Shown one piece after another: positions 33,614 through 42,328 of a DNA stretch of 64,000 nucleotides. Every line of letters starts with the position of its first letter. The first letter of the stretch is position 1. Location of the stretch: positions 96,534 to 160,533 of the forward strand of contig NZ_MJAK01000006.1 in NCBI RefSeq assembly GCF_001742745.1, written 5' to 3'. Under the pieces are notes generated by a model. That model saw only the letters and a program-made list of their open reading frames with translations. It was not told where the DNA came from and made no database searches. The translations under genes and the position numbers were made by a program. The DNA comes from Curtobacterium sp. ER1/6 (GTDB lineage Bacteria; Actinomycetota; Actinomycetes; Actinomycetales; Microbacteriaceae).

Positions 33614-34048
33614 CTATCCAGCGCAGTCCGTCGTGACCTTCGGAGCCGTGCCGGATCGGGCCGAGCTGCGTTCGATGCGTTCGTCGTGAGCGATGGCTTG
33701 GGTCGGCTGAGCCGGCAGGTACTTCACCCGGACGCCGGTCGTGTCCGTAGGGACGTCTGTGGGTTCCTCGAAGTGGGCTGCTCCCCTGACTTCGTAGCGG
33801 CGACCGTCGACGATGTAGGCGTACATCGCCGCGTACTGGGTGTACGACCCCCGGTACTTCCGCACTTCGAAGGAGCAGACCTCACCTGTCGGTGTGCCCT
33901 TGGTGTCCACTCCGCTATCGGCAAGTCGAGCATCGCCTGTCCTGCTCCACCACATCCCGATGCTGACCGCCACCACGATCGCTGTGGCGACCGCCAGAAG
34001 AACGAAGAGGGCGGCCTTGTTCCTCGGCCGCAACTCCCGCGCGTTCAT
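33614..34048 (-). CDS. DUF3592-like membrane-anchored protein
   Basis: This 144-residue protein has one N-terminal helix (AALFVLLAVATAIVVAVSIG) and then a beta-rich domain with AYIVDGRRYEV and VRVKYLPAQPTQA. The latter resembles the DUF3592 pattern of an extracytoplasmic strand followed by VxYxPxxP. The role is unknown. The ATG (MNARELRPRNK) is at 34048. It belongs to the lower-GC stretch and faces the small-protein island tail to tail. Confidence 0.7.
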   Translation of the reverse strand: MNARELRPRNKAALFVLLAVATAIVVAVSIGMWWSRTGDARLADSGVDTKGTPTGEVCSFEVRKYRGSYTQYAAMYAYIVDGRRYEVRGAAHFEEPTDVPTDTTGVRVKYLPAQPTQAIAHDERIERSSARSGTAPKVTTDCAG

Positions 34049-34189
34049 CCGCTCAGCGCCCGCACGTCAGTGGCGAACCTGGGAGCCGTGGGCCCGAAGG
34101 TGCGACCCCGACAGGGGTGCTCCCGCTCGACCGTAGGTGCAGCCGCAGGCTTTGGTACGGCTGGGCTACGACGAACGCGCCGGCCCTGC

Positions 34190-35497
34190 TCAGCCCGGAG
34201 CAATGACGTTCGGCGCGAAGCGGCACCAGTAGTCGGTGATCGGGCCGTCGGACTCGCGGATGCCCACGCCGAACGACTCGCCGTCCACCACCCAGGACCC
34301 GAGGACCGGGTGGTTGTGCCCGTTCGACCCGGGGAAGTCCGGCAGCTCGTGGTACTGCTGCCACACCCGCTCGCCGGCGGTCCCGGCGCGACGGTACTCC
34401 GAGCCGTTCGAGGTCACCGACCCGTCGGCGCGGTGCACGGCGATGCCGTCGCCCTCGCGGCCGAAGACCGGCTTCACGACGAAGTCCGTCATGCCGTTCG
34501 GCCCGTCGGCGTACGACGGCAGCAGGTTCTGGTGCCCGGGGAACAGCCGCCAGAGCGCCACGAGCAGGAGCTTGTTCGACAGGAACATCTTCCAGGCGGG
34601 CTCGTACCAACGTCCGAGCCGACCGCGGTCCCGCACGAGGAAGGCCCCGAACTCCTGGTCGCCCGTGGCGCGGTCCTCCCCGGAGACCAGGTCCTCCCAC
34701 GGGTAGAGCTTGAAGAGGTTCCGGATGACCGGCCACTGCGTGCCGGGCTCGTCGCCGGGCAGGGTGAAGACGCTCCGCGCGGACCCCGAGGGCTCCTGGT
34801 TGCCGACGAACTGCCGGGCGACACCGTGCCAGCCGATGTCCTTCATCTCGATGCCGGTGTGCTCCCAACCGGCCTCGCCGGCGAGGTCGCGCATGTACGC
34901 GACGGTGTCCCAGTCCTCGCCCGCGGTGTCGAGGTCCGAGTGCGCGACGAACAGCCGTCCGCCGTCCTCGGCGCGGAGCGAGTCGTGCAGGAGCGTCCGC
35001 CACCGTGCGACGAGCGCTTCGTGGATGCCGTTCCACTGGTCGGCGTCGGCCGGCAGCTCACCGGACTCGACGCGCTCGCGCATCCAGTGCCACTGCGTGA
35101 CCGAAGCCTCGATGAGCCCGGTGGGGGTGTCGCCGTTGTACTCGAGGAGCTTCGCGGGGGAGCCGTCGCCGGCGTACGCGAGGTCGAAGCGCGCGTAGAC
35201 GTCCGGCTCGCCCTGCTCGAGGGACCACGCTGCGAGCTCGAAGCCGTCCCGCGTCAGGCCGAGGGTGCCGAGTTCGCCCGACGCCATGTACCGGGCGGCC
35301 TCGAGGCACATCCGGTGCAGCTCCTCGGTCTGCTGCTCGAGCGCCTCGACCTCGGGGAGGGTGAAGACGTAGGCGGCGCCGTCGTTCCAGTACTCGACCT
35401 CGGTGCCGTCCTCGCGGTGCGACCGCGAGTAGACGAGCCCGGTCTGCTGGATCTTCCGCTGCCAGTCCGGTCGCGGCGTGTACTCCACGCGCTCCAT
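34190..35497 (-). CDS. Glutathionylspermidine synthase-family ATP-grasp protein (YgiC-like)
   Basis: This 435-residue protein matches the C-terminal synthetase half of glutathionylspermidine synthase and E. coli YgiC. Motifs include DLAYAGDGSPAKLLEYNGDT, FVAHSDLD, KMFLSNKLLL, VVKPVFGREGDGI and, near the end, SWVVDGESFGVGIRES. It probably ligates an amine to a peptide or polymer using ATP; the substrate is unknown in this family outside bacteria that make glutathionylspermidine. Its ATG overlaps the stop of a small lipoprotein gene (TGATG), mirroring the ygiB-ygiC pair. Confidence 0.92.
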   Translation of the reverse strand: MERVEYTPRPDWQRKIQQTGLVYSRSHREDGTEVEYWNDGAAYVFTLPEVEALEQQTEELHRMCLEAARYMASGELGTLGLTRDGFELAAWSLEQGEPDVYARFDLAYAGDGSPAKLLEYNGDTPTGLIEASVTQWHWMRERVESGELPADADQWNGIHEALVARWRTLLHDSLRAEDGGRLFVAHSDLDTAGEDWDTVAYMRDLAGEAGWEHTGIEMKDIGWHGVARQFVGNQEPSGSARSVFTLPGDEPGTQWPVIRNLFKLYPWEDLVSGEDRATGDQEFGAFLVRDRGRLGRWYEPAWKMFLSNKLLLVALWRLFPGHQNLLPSYADGPNGMTDFVVKPVFGREGDGIAVHRADGSVTSNGSEYRRAGTAGERVWQQYHELPDFPGSNGHNHPVLGSWVVDGESFGVGIRESDGPITDYWCRFAPNVIAPG

Positions 35498-35868
35498 CAG
35501 CCGCCGAACCCGCCGTGCTCGCCGGATCCGCCGAAGCCGCCCTTCGAGACGGAGCTACCGCGCGACGAGAGGCCGGACTTCGCCGTCTTCCCCGAGGGCA
35601 GCGACGTCGTCCCGCCGGAGGCGCGCTCGCCGACCGCGGGGACCCGGGTGCTGCGGCTGCTGCTCACGGGCAGGTAGTACCAGCCCGCGTGTCCGCCGTG
35701 GTTGTTGCAGTCGTCGTCCGGGAGGCGCTTCTGCGTCGAGTTGTCGCGGCAGATCTTCGCGTAGTCGGCGTTGACGCCGGCTCCCTGGCCGCAGCCCGTC
35801 AGGGAAGCGGCCAGCGCGGCGACCACGCCGATGGAGACAGCGCGCGATGCGCGACGACGAACACTCAC
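35497..35868 (-). CDS. Small Gly/Ser-rich lipoprotein, YgiB-like partner of the ATP-grasp gene
   Basis: The product has 123 residues. The signal peptide ends in a lipobox AASLTGC, so it is lipid-anchored. A conserved-looking core with CRDNSTQKRLPDDDCNN and WYYLP resembles DUF1190/YgiB proteins. The last ~45 residues are Ser/Gly-rich, ending GGFGGSGEHGGFGG. The GTG at 35868 (VSVRRRAS) is chosen. The stop overlaps the ATP-grasp start, so the two are coupled; it may be the substrate or adaptor of that enzyme. Confidence 0.78.
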   Translation of the reverse strand: MSVRRRASRAVSIGVVAALAASLTGCGQGAGVNADYAKICRDNSTQKRLPDDDCNNHGGHAGWYYLPVSSSRSTRVPAVGERASGGTTSLPSGKTAKSGLSSRGSSVSKGGFGGSGEHGGFGG

Positions 35869-35878
35869 GATCACGACC

Positions 35879-37519
35879 CTAGCGATCCACGGTGGGCCGG
35901 GGCTGTCGTCGCTCGACCGGGTCCGGGTCCTCGCCTGCCGCGGCGTTGCGTCCGACGAAGAACGCCGGGGACCGGAGGCGCCAGACGACCATGAGGACGA
36001 CGCCGACCGCGATGGCGGCGACGCCCACGACGGCGACCGCACCGATCCCGAGGACCGTCACGTCCCTCCCGTCCGCGTCCTGCAGCCAGTCGGGCCGCGC
36101 GAACTGCGCGAGCCCGTAGCCGAACGCGACCGTCAGCGTCGCGCCGCCGAGGAGCGGGACGACGCCGCGCACCACGAAGTGGCGCGCGCTGTCGAGGAGG
36201 GTCCGTCGGAACACCCAGACGCACGCGAATCCGGTGAGGGCGTAGTAGAAGGCGATCATCAGTCCGACGGACCCGATGAGCGCCGTGAGCAGGGTGCCGG
36301 ACAGCACGGTGAGGAGCACGTAGCACCCGGCCGAGGCGATCCCCATCCCGAAGGTCGACCACGTCGGGGTGCGGAAGCGCTCGTGCACGCGGGCGAAGCG
36401 CGACGGCAGGGCACCGTGGGCCGCCATCGAGAGCGCCGTCCGGGCCGTCGGCAGGATCGTCGTCTGCGTGGACGCCGACGCCGAGGTCAGGATCGCGAAC
36501 GCCAGCAACGCCGTGGCTGCGTGCCCGAGGACGGACGACCCGAACAGGGCGGGCGCGATCGCGGCGAAGACGTCGTCGGCGTTGCCCGGTGACCCCAGAC
36601 CGATGCCGTCCGTCCCGACACCGGCGAAGGCGATCGTCGCCGTCGCCAGGAGGACGTAGATGCCGAGCAGCAGGACGGTGCTGATGACGGCCGACCGGCC
36701 CGGTGTGCGTCGCGGGTCGGTCGTCTCCTCGTTGAGCGAGAGGGCCGTGTCCCATCCCCAGTAGATGAAGAGCGCGGTCAGCATCGCGGGCGCGATCACG
36801 GTCGCCGGGTCGAGACCGCTCGGCCAGAGCCAGTCGAGCGAGGGGGTGATCGACGTCACGCCGGCCGTGCCGCCGAGCACGCGGAACGCCGCGACCCCCG
36901 CGAAGACCGCCAGTGCCAGCACCTCGATGCCGAGGAGCGCGTACTGCAGGCGGGTGGACACCTCGACACCGAGGTGGCAGACGACCGTCATGACCGCGAT
37001 CCACGCGACACCGGCGACCGTCGACCACAGGGTGTCGCCGCCGAGTGCGGTGATCGCGTCGACGTCCGTGACCGCGCCGACGAAGCGGAACCCGTACGAC
37101 CCCGCGATCTGGGCCAGGTTGGCCATGACGATGACGTCCGCGGCGATGATCCCCCAGCCGCCGAGCCACCCGGTCGTCGGCCCGAACGCACGGGTCACCC
37201 ACGTGAAGGTCGTGCCGCAGTCCGGGTCGAGGCGGTTCAGCTCCTGGAAGGCCACCGCGATCATCCACATCGGGACGAACGCCAGCAGCAGGATGCTCGG
37301 CGCCTTGACGCCGGCGAGCAACACCCCGCCGCTCGCCACGACGAGGCCGAGGCTCGCGGCCAGGCTGTAGGCGGGGGCCGTCGACGACAGGCTGACGACG
37401 ATGCTCCCCAGGAGGCCGATCGACCCGGGCTTCAGGCCCTTCGCCGTGGTGCTCGGACCGGTCGTCGCGACGGCAGGGGCCGCTCCGGGGCTCGGGGTCG
37501 GTCCGCTGGTGGCACGCAT
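35879..37519 (-). CDS. APC-superfamily amino acid permease
   Basis: This 546-residue transporter has about 13 helices. Family marks are SLSSTAPAYSLAASLGL in TM1, LDPDCGTTFTWVTRAFG, and ALFIYWGWDTALSLNEE in TM6, as in actinobacterial APC permeases of the amino acid/polyamine branch. The ATG (MRATSGPTP) at 37519 follows GCAGGG. It lies just upstream of the lipoprotein gene on the same strand (10-base gap), so they may share a transcript. The substrate is unknown. Confidence 0.9.
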   Translation of the reverse strand: MRATSGPTPSPGAAPAVATTGPSTTAKGLKPGSIGLLGSIVVSLSSTAPAYSLAASLGLVVASGGVLLAGVKAPSILLLAFVPMWMIAVAFQELNRLDPDCGTTFTWVTRAFGPTTGWLGGWGIIAADVIVMANLAQIAGSYGFRFVGAVTDVDAITALGGDTLWSTVAGVAWIAVMTVVCHLGVEVSTRLQYALLGIEVLALAVFAGVAAFRVLGGTAGVTSITPSLDWLWPSGLDPATVIAPAMLTALFIYWGWDTALSLNEETTDPRRTPGRSAVISTVLLLGIYVLLATATIAFAGVGTDGIGLGSPGNADDVFAAIAPALFGSSVLGHAATALLAFAILTSASASTQTTILPTARTALSMAAHGALPSRFARVHERFRTPTWSTFGMGIASAGCYVLLTVLSGTLLTALIGSVGLMIAFYYALTGFACVWVFRRTLLDSARHFVVRGVVPLLGGATLTVAFGYGLAQFARPDWLQDADGRDVTVLGIGAVAVVGVAAIAVGVVLMVVWRLRSPAFFVGRNAAAGEDPDPVERRQPRPTVDR

Positions 37520-37707
37520 CCCTGCACTCAACACGATCCGAGCAGCGGCCGGGGCGCGCCACGTAGGGTGATCGCACGGCCGCGCCCGGTGATCCGGGTG
37601 CCCGCCGTCGACCGACCGCTCGTGCTGCACGACGTGCGGCGAGCGGGAGCAGGAGAACGGGAGCGCCGGTTGCGGACAGGACACGACGACCGGTCCGGGG
37701 GTGCCGC

Positions 37708-38040
37708 GTGACGTCGTGGTGGGACCAGACCGATCCGACGGACCGTCCCGAGCTGACCAACCGTGCTCCGATCGGGCTCCTCGGCTCGTGGTGGAACGTG
37801 CTGGTCGGTGGGGCGATGCTGCTCGGTGCGCCGGTGATCGTCCTCAGTGGCGGCTTCGATGCGGCGCACATCGCGTTCGCGCTCTTCCTCCTGGCCGTCA
37901 TGGTCGCCTTCGAGCTGGTCGCCCTCCGGAAGCTCGTCCAGCGCATCGCCGGGCGGCGAGCACTCCGGGCGGAGCGCGACGCGGAGATGCAGGAGCAGGA
38001 GCAGGAGCAGCAGCAGGAGCAGCAGCAGGAGCGCGAGTAA
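37708..38040 (+). CDS. Small membrane protein with Gln/Glu repeat tail
   Basis: This 110-residue protein has two helices (WWNVLVGGAMLLGAPVIVL and AHIAFALFLLAVMVAFELV), then a coiled-coil-like cytoplasmic tail ending EMQEQEQEQQQEQQQERE. The tail is coded by CAGGAG/CAGCAG repeats (about 37985-38035) and may vary in length by slippage. The GTG at 37708 follows GGGGGTGCC. No family is recognised. Confidence 0.7.
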   Translation: MTSWWDQTDPTDRPELTNRAPIGLLGSWWNVLVGGAMLLGAPVIVLSGGFDAAHIAFALFLLAVMVAFELVALRKLVQRIAGRRALRAERDAEMQEQEQEQQQEQQQERE

Positions 38041-38107
38041 CGGCGCGGAGCCCGGACAATGCCCCCGACTCCGAGCGGCCGCGGCCCCGGTGGCTATCGT
38101 GGACCGC

Positions 38108-40072
38108 ATGACCGACGTCGCACGCACCGCAGGGATCCACACCGACGAGCTCGACCCGGACGTCCGCCCCCAGGACGACCTCTACCGGCACGTGAACGGG
38201 ACCTGGGTCGCGCAGACACCGATCCCCGACGACAAGGCCCGGTACGGCTCCTTCACGGTCCTCGCCGAGGAGGCCGAGGTCGCCGTCCGCGACATCGTCG
38301 AGCGCTCGCAGCAGGCCGCACCCGGCACCGAGGAGCGCAAGGTCGGCGACCTCTACACGTCCTTCACCGACGAGCACCACCTCGAGGAGCTCGGCACCGG
38401 TCCGATCGACCCGCTGCTCCGCGAGGTCGACGCGGTCGAGACCGTCGACGACGTCATCGCGATGGTCGGCCGGTTCGAGCGGCTCGGCCTGCCCGGCTTC
38501 GTGCAGCTCTTCGTCGACAACGACCCGGGCGACCCGGAGTCCTACATCGTGTTCCTCGAGCAGTCCGGCCTCGGGCTCCCCGACGAGTCGTACTACCGCG
38601 AGGAGCGGTTCGCCGACATCCGCTCGAAGTACCGCGAGTTCGTCGCCTCGATGTTCCCCCTCGCCGGCTTCGCCGACGGCGGGCAGCGCACCGAGGCCGT
38701 CATCGCACTCGAGACGGCGCTCGCCGCGGTGCACTGGGACAACGTCACAACCCGTGACAGCCAGAAGACCTACAACAAGATGTCGTGGGACGAGGTCACC
38801 GTGCTCGCCAACGGCGCGGACCTGCACCTCTGGTGGCAGGCCATCGGGGCTCCGGAGGGCGCGTTCGGGACCGTCGTGGTCCGCGAGCCCTCCTTCGTCA
38901 CGGGCCTGGCCGAGCTGCTCCGCTCGCAGCCGCTCGAGGCGTGGAAGGACTGGCTTCGCTGGCAGGTCATCCGCGGCTCCGCGGCGTACCTGACGAGCGC
39001 GATGTCCGCCACGAACTTCTCGTTCTACGGCACCGCCCTGACGGGCGCACCGAAGCAGCGCGAGCGCTGGAAGCGCGGCGTCTCGCTCGTCGAGGGCGCG
39101 ATGGGCGAGGCCGTCGGCCGCATCTACGTGCAGGAGCACTTCGACGAGACGTCCAAGGCCGAGATGGACGAGCTCGTCGCGAACCTGGTCGAGGCGTACC
39201 GGCAGAGCATCACGGCGCTCGACTGGATGACCGAGGAGACTCGGGCCCGGGCACTCGACAAGCTCGACAAGTTCACGCCGAAGATCGGCTACCCCGTAAA
39301 GTGGCGCGACTACTCGGCGCTGCCCGTCAGCCCTGACGACCTGATCGGCAACGTCCGCGCGGTCGCGAGCTTCCAGGTCGACCGCGAGCTCGGCAAGATC
39401 GGCAAGCCGATCGACCGCGACGAGTGGTTCATGACCCCGCAGACCATCAACGCGTACTACAACCCGGGCTTCAACGAGATCGTGTTCCCCGCGGCGATCC
39501 TGCAGTTCCCGTTCTTCGACGCCGCGCGTGACGCCGCCGCGAACTACGGTGCGATCGGTGCCGTCATCGGGCACGAGATCGGGCACGGCTTCGACGACCA
39601 GGGCTCGCAGTACGACGGCGACGGCCGGCTCCAGAACTGGTGGACCGAGGCCGACCGCACCGCCTTCGAGGAGCGCACGAAGGCCCTCATCGCCCAGTAC
39701 GACGCCCTGGTGCCGACCGAGGTGCCGGACGCGCACGTCAACGGCGCGCTGACGATCGGCGAGAACATCGGTGACCTCGGCGGCCTGTCCATCGCGTGGA
39801 AGGCCTACCTGCTGTCGCTCGACGGCCAGGAGCCCCCGGTGGTGGACGGCCTGACCGGTGCCGAGCGCTTCTTCCTGAGCTGGGCGCAGGCCTGGCGCAT
39901 GGCGATCCGCCCGGAGGAGGCCGCGCGCCTGCTCAGCATCGACCCGCACTCGCCGAACGAGTTCCGCTGCAACCAGATCGTGCGCAACATCGACGTCTAC
40001 TACGACACCTTCGGCGTGACCGAGTCGGACGCGATGTACCTCGACCCGGCCGAGCGCGTCGCGATCTGGTGA
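38108..40072 (+). CDS. pepO: M13-family zinc metallopeptidase (PepO/neprilysin-like)
   Basis: This protein of 654 residues is full family length. The zinc site is GHEIGHGFDDQGSQYDGDG, with the third ligand in ENIGDLGG; NAYYNPGFNEIVFPAAILQ and the C-terminal FRCNQIVRN are also conserved M13 blocks. No signal peptide is seen, so it is cytoplasmic, as for PepO. It cleaves peptides up to a few kilodaltons. The ATG is at 38108. Its stop overlaps the next gene's start by one base (TGATG). Confidence 0.96.
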   Translation: MTDVARTAGIHTDELDPDVRPQDDLYRHVNGTWVAQTPIPDDKARYGSFTVLAEEAEVAVRDIVERSQQAAPGTEERKVGDLYTSFTDEHHLEELGTGPIDPLLREVDAVETVDDVIAMVGRFERLGLPGFVQLFVDNDPGDPESYIVFLEQSGLGLPDESYYREERFADIRSKYREFVASMFPLAGFADGGQRTEAVIALETALAAVHWDNVTTRDSQKTYNKMSWDEVTVLANGADLHLWWQAIGAPEGAFGTVVVREPSFVTGLAELLRSQPLEAWKDWLRWQVIRGSAAYLTSAMSATNFSFYGTALTGAPKQRERWKRGVSLVEGAMGEAVGRIYVQEHFDETSKAEMDELVANLVEAYRQSITALDWMTEETRARALDKLDKFTPKIGYPVKWRDYSALPVSPDDLIGNVRAVASFQVDRELGKIGKPIDRDEWFMTPQTINAYYNPGFNEIVFPAAILQFPFFDAARDAAANYGAIGAVIGHEIGHGFDDQGSQYDGDGRLQNWWTEADRTAFEERTKALIAQYDALVPTEVPDAHVNGALTIGENIGDLGGLSIAWKAYLLSLDGQEPPVVDGLTGAERFFLSWAQAWRMAIRPEEAARLLSIDPHSPNEFRCNQIVRNIDVYYDTFGVTESDAMYLDPAERVAIW

Positions 40073-41070
40073 TGACCGAGCCGGACGCGGCTCCGTCGTC
40101 AGATCCGGGTGCCCCCGAGCCGGGTGCGCAGCCCGGAGCCGACGCAGACGCACCTCGCCGTCCCCGTCGCCGACAGCACGTCGGTGGCGGGGACGGCGCC
40201 CGTGCGCGCGGGCGGCACCGCGGCGGGGCGGACGAACGCTTCGGCGCCGGCCTGGAGGCACTGGGCGCGTTGGCACGGGACGGTGCGTCCGTCAGTGCCT
40301 CCGTCATCGACACCTCGACCGGCAGGGCCCTGCTCGCCGTCGACGACACCCTCGTCCAGCCCGTCGCGAGCCTCGGTCGGATCCTCCTGCTCATCGAGGT
40401 CGCCGCGCAGCTCGAGGACGGACGACTGCACGGCGACCGGCTCCAGCGGATGGCCCGCGACACGGCGACCGGTGCGGGCCTGTGGCAGTTCCTGCAGGAA
40501 CCGACCATGCAGGTGCCGGACCTTGCGACCCTCGTCGGCGCGACGGCGGACGCGTGGGCGATGAACGCCCTGCTCTCGACGGTCGGCATCGACGCGGTCC
40601 GGCACCGGGCGGAGGCGCTCGGCATCGACCGGACCGCGCTCATCGACCGGGTCCGCGACCGCCGCGGCCCGGACGACGCCCCGGACGCCTCGGTGGCGCC
40701 GTCGGGGGAGCTCGCCTGGCTCATGCGCGGCCTGGCGCTCGGCGAGGTCGTCGACGAGCCGGTGTCGAACCGGGTGCTCGGGTGGCTGTCCCTGGCGAGT
40801 GACACGTCGCTCGTCGCGGGCGCGTTCGGCGTCGACCCGCTGGCGCACCGGGCGCTCGACCACGGGCTGCAGGCCGTCGTCGTGACGGGCTCGTCGACGG
40901 GGGTCCGCGCCGAGGCCGGGATCCTCCGCGGGCCGGGCTCGTCCGTGAGCTACGCCGTCACCGTGACCTTCGACGACGCGACCCTGCAGCAGCGCCTGGC
41001 GGTCATCGAGGCCCTGCGGACCGTGGGCACCGAGGTGCTCGAGGTCGTGCACGCCCCCTCGTACCGGTGA
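40072..41070 (+). CDS. Beta-lactamase-fold protein lacking catalytic lysines
   Basis: This 332-residue protein has a Pro/Arg/Gly-rich disordered N-terminus of about 60 residues and then a class A beta-lactamase/penicillin-binding-like fold. The expected SxxK reads SLGR (in PVASLGRILLLIEV), and the KTG triad reads VTG (VVVTGSSTGVRAEAG), so both catalytic Lys are replaced. It is probably not a hydrolase and may bind cell-wall ligands or have a structural role. No signal peptide is visible. It is coupled to the upstream peptidase (TGATG) and the downstream lipoprotein (GTGA). Confidence 0.8.
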   Translation: MTEPDAAPSSDPGAPEPGAQPGADADAPRRPRRRQHVGGGDGARARGRHRGGADERFGAGLEALGALARDGASVSASVIDTSTGRALLAVDDTLVQPVASLGRILLLIEVAAQLEDGRLHGDRLQRMARDTATGAGLWQFLQEPTMQVPDLATLVGATADAWAMNALLSTVGIDAVRHRAEALGIDRTALIDRVRDRRGPDDAPDASVAPSGELAWLMRGLALGEVVDEPVSNRVLGWLSLASDTSLVAGAFGVDPLAHRALDHGLQAVVVTGSSTGVRAEAGILRGPGSSVSYAVTVTFDDATLQQRLAVIEALRTVGTEVLEVVHAPSYR

Positions 41071-41624
41071 GCCCCTCGTTGAGCAGGCCGGCCCGGGCGG
41101 GCGTGGGTGCGGTCGTCGCGGTGATCGCGGTCGCCCTGACGGGCTGCTCCGTCGAGGTGCACACTCCGACGTCGGACGCGACCGAGATCGCCGAGGCGAA
41201 CGGGTCCCGCCTGCTGCGGGCCCTGAGCAGCACGGCGCTGGGGGCCCCTGACGGTCCCGCGCTCCAGGCCGCTGTCCGCGAGCAGCGCTTCGGTGGGTAC
41301 GGGGACGTCGAATCGCTCACCCCTGCGGAGCTGGCCCGCCAGCGCGGCAACCTGCGAGCCGCCGTGTACGGGACGGCGCGGTCGTCCACGGGGGTCGAGG
41401 TGTCCGCCTACGTGTCGGGCACCGCGCAGGGCGGCGGTCTCTCGAGCAGTGCGACCGTCTACGGGTGCTTCCGCGCACTGCTCACCGCAGGGAGCTCCGC
41501 GGTGTCGTCGCGTGCTGTCCCGTGCCCGGACTTCGAGACGTCCGGCTCGGAGACGGAGCGGACCCTCGTGCTCGACCTGCCCGCACCACCAGGGCCGGAC
41601 CCACGGGCGACCCCCGGCGGGTAG
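41067..41624 (+). CDS. Lipoprotein of unknown function
   Basis: This 185-residue protein has signal peptide residues 1-26 ending in the lipobox VALTGC, then a polar extracytoplasmic domain with a Cys pair (YGCFRALL and VPCPDF). The GTG overlaps the stop of the beta-lactamase-fold gene by 4 bp, so the three genes from 38108 form an operon. No known domain is recognised. It may partner the beta-lactamase-like protein at the envelope, by inference from coupling. Confidence 0.8.
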   Translation: MSPSLSRPARAGVGAVVAVIAVALTGCSVEVHTPTSDATEIAEANGSRLLRALSSTALGAPDGPALQAAVREQRFGGYGDVESLTPAELARQRGNLRAAVYGTARSSTGVEVSAYVSGTAQGGGLSSSATVYGCFRALLTAGSSAVSSRAVPCPDFETSGSETERTLVLDLPAPPGPDPRATPGG

Positions 41625-41649
41625 CCGGTCCGGCAGCCGCCGGACCGCG

Positions 41650-41684
41650 CAGGTCACTCCGCCGCCTGCCCCTCCGGCACCAGT
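41650..41684. repeat. 35-bp direct repeat, copy 1 (relic of a DUF4232 gene end)
   Basis: It is identical to 42695-42729 in 34 of 35 positions. Read on the minus strand it encodes LVPEGQAAE and a stop, exactly the C-terminus of the DUF4232 lipoprotein whose gene ends at 42699. It lies just beyond the marR stop, with no DUF4232 gene attached. Confidence 0.85.
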
Positions 41685-41688
41685 GACG

Positions 41689-42183
41689 TCAGAGGCCGTG
41701 GCGGATCGCCGTCCCGAGACGGTCGGCGAACCGGGCGACGACCTCGGCCTCGTCATCGGTCAGCTCGTCGATGATCCGGATCAGGGGGGTCGTGATGTGC
41801 CCGTAGGCCCGGTCGAGTTCCTCCGGCGCACTCGCCGAGGGCACGACGACGATGCCGCGTCTGTCGCGGGGATTCGGTTGCCGTTCCGCACGTCCGGCAC
41901 GGCTCAGACGATCGACGAGCTTCGTCACCGCGGCGGTGGTGATCTGGAGTCGTGACGCGAGGGCGGTGGGACTGAGGGGACGGTCGGCGGCGGCGGCCTG
42001 CACCACGTGCAGGAGTGCGAGGGCGTCGGTGGGCCGGAGGTCGAGCTTGCGGAGGGCGACGTCGTCCGCCGCGTGCACGCTCGCGGCAAGCACCTCGAGG
42101 CCTGCGATCGCCGCCACACCGGCCTCGGTCCGGGGCCGTGTCCGTGGGCGTGGCCGCACCTGCCGTCCGCCGTGTCCGTCCAT
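41689..42183 (-). CDS. MarR-family transcriptional regulator
   Basis: This 164-residue winged-helix regulator has a recognition region LSPTALASRLQITTAAVTKL and a wing with NPRDRRGIVVVPS, both typical of MarR. The ATG at 42183 (MDGHGGRQ) is used; an in-frame GTG at 42228 is an alternative. It is divergent from a small membrane protein gene, and the gap contains a repeated AACCGTGGA, so it likely controls that gene. Its stop abuts the 35-bp repeat copy 1. Confidence 0.88.
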   Translation of the reverse strand: MDGHGGRQVRPRPRTRPRTEAGVAAIAGLEVLAASVHAADDVALRKLDLRPTDALALLHVVQAAAADRPLSPTALASRLQITTAAVTKLVDRLSRAGRAERQPNPRDRRGIVVVPSASAPEELDRAYGHITTPLIRIIDELTDDEAEVVARFADRLGTAIRHGL

Positions 42184-42245
42184 CCCGGCCCCCGTCCTGT
42201 CCGATGTCCGCGGTCTGCATCCTCCCACGGTGCGCTGAATGTCCT

Positions 42246-42283
42246 AACCGTGGAAGTAATCAACCAGGTACGAGAACCGTGGA
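42246..42283. promoter_or_regulatory. Direct repeat AACCGTGGA in the marR divergent promoter
   Basis: AACCGTGGA occurs at 42246-42254 and 42275-42283, 29 bases apart, in the 145-base gap between marR and the membrane protein gene. It is a possible regulator site; MarR sites are usually inverted, so support is modest. Confidence 0.35.
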
Positions 42284-42328
42284 CCACGCCCCACCGGCAC
42301 CACGGTGGGCACGACGAAGAGGATCAGC

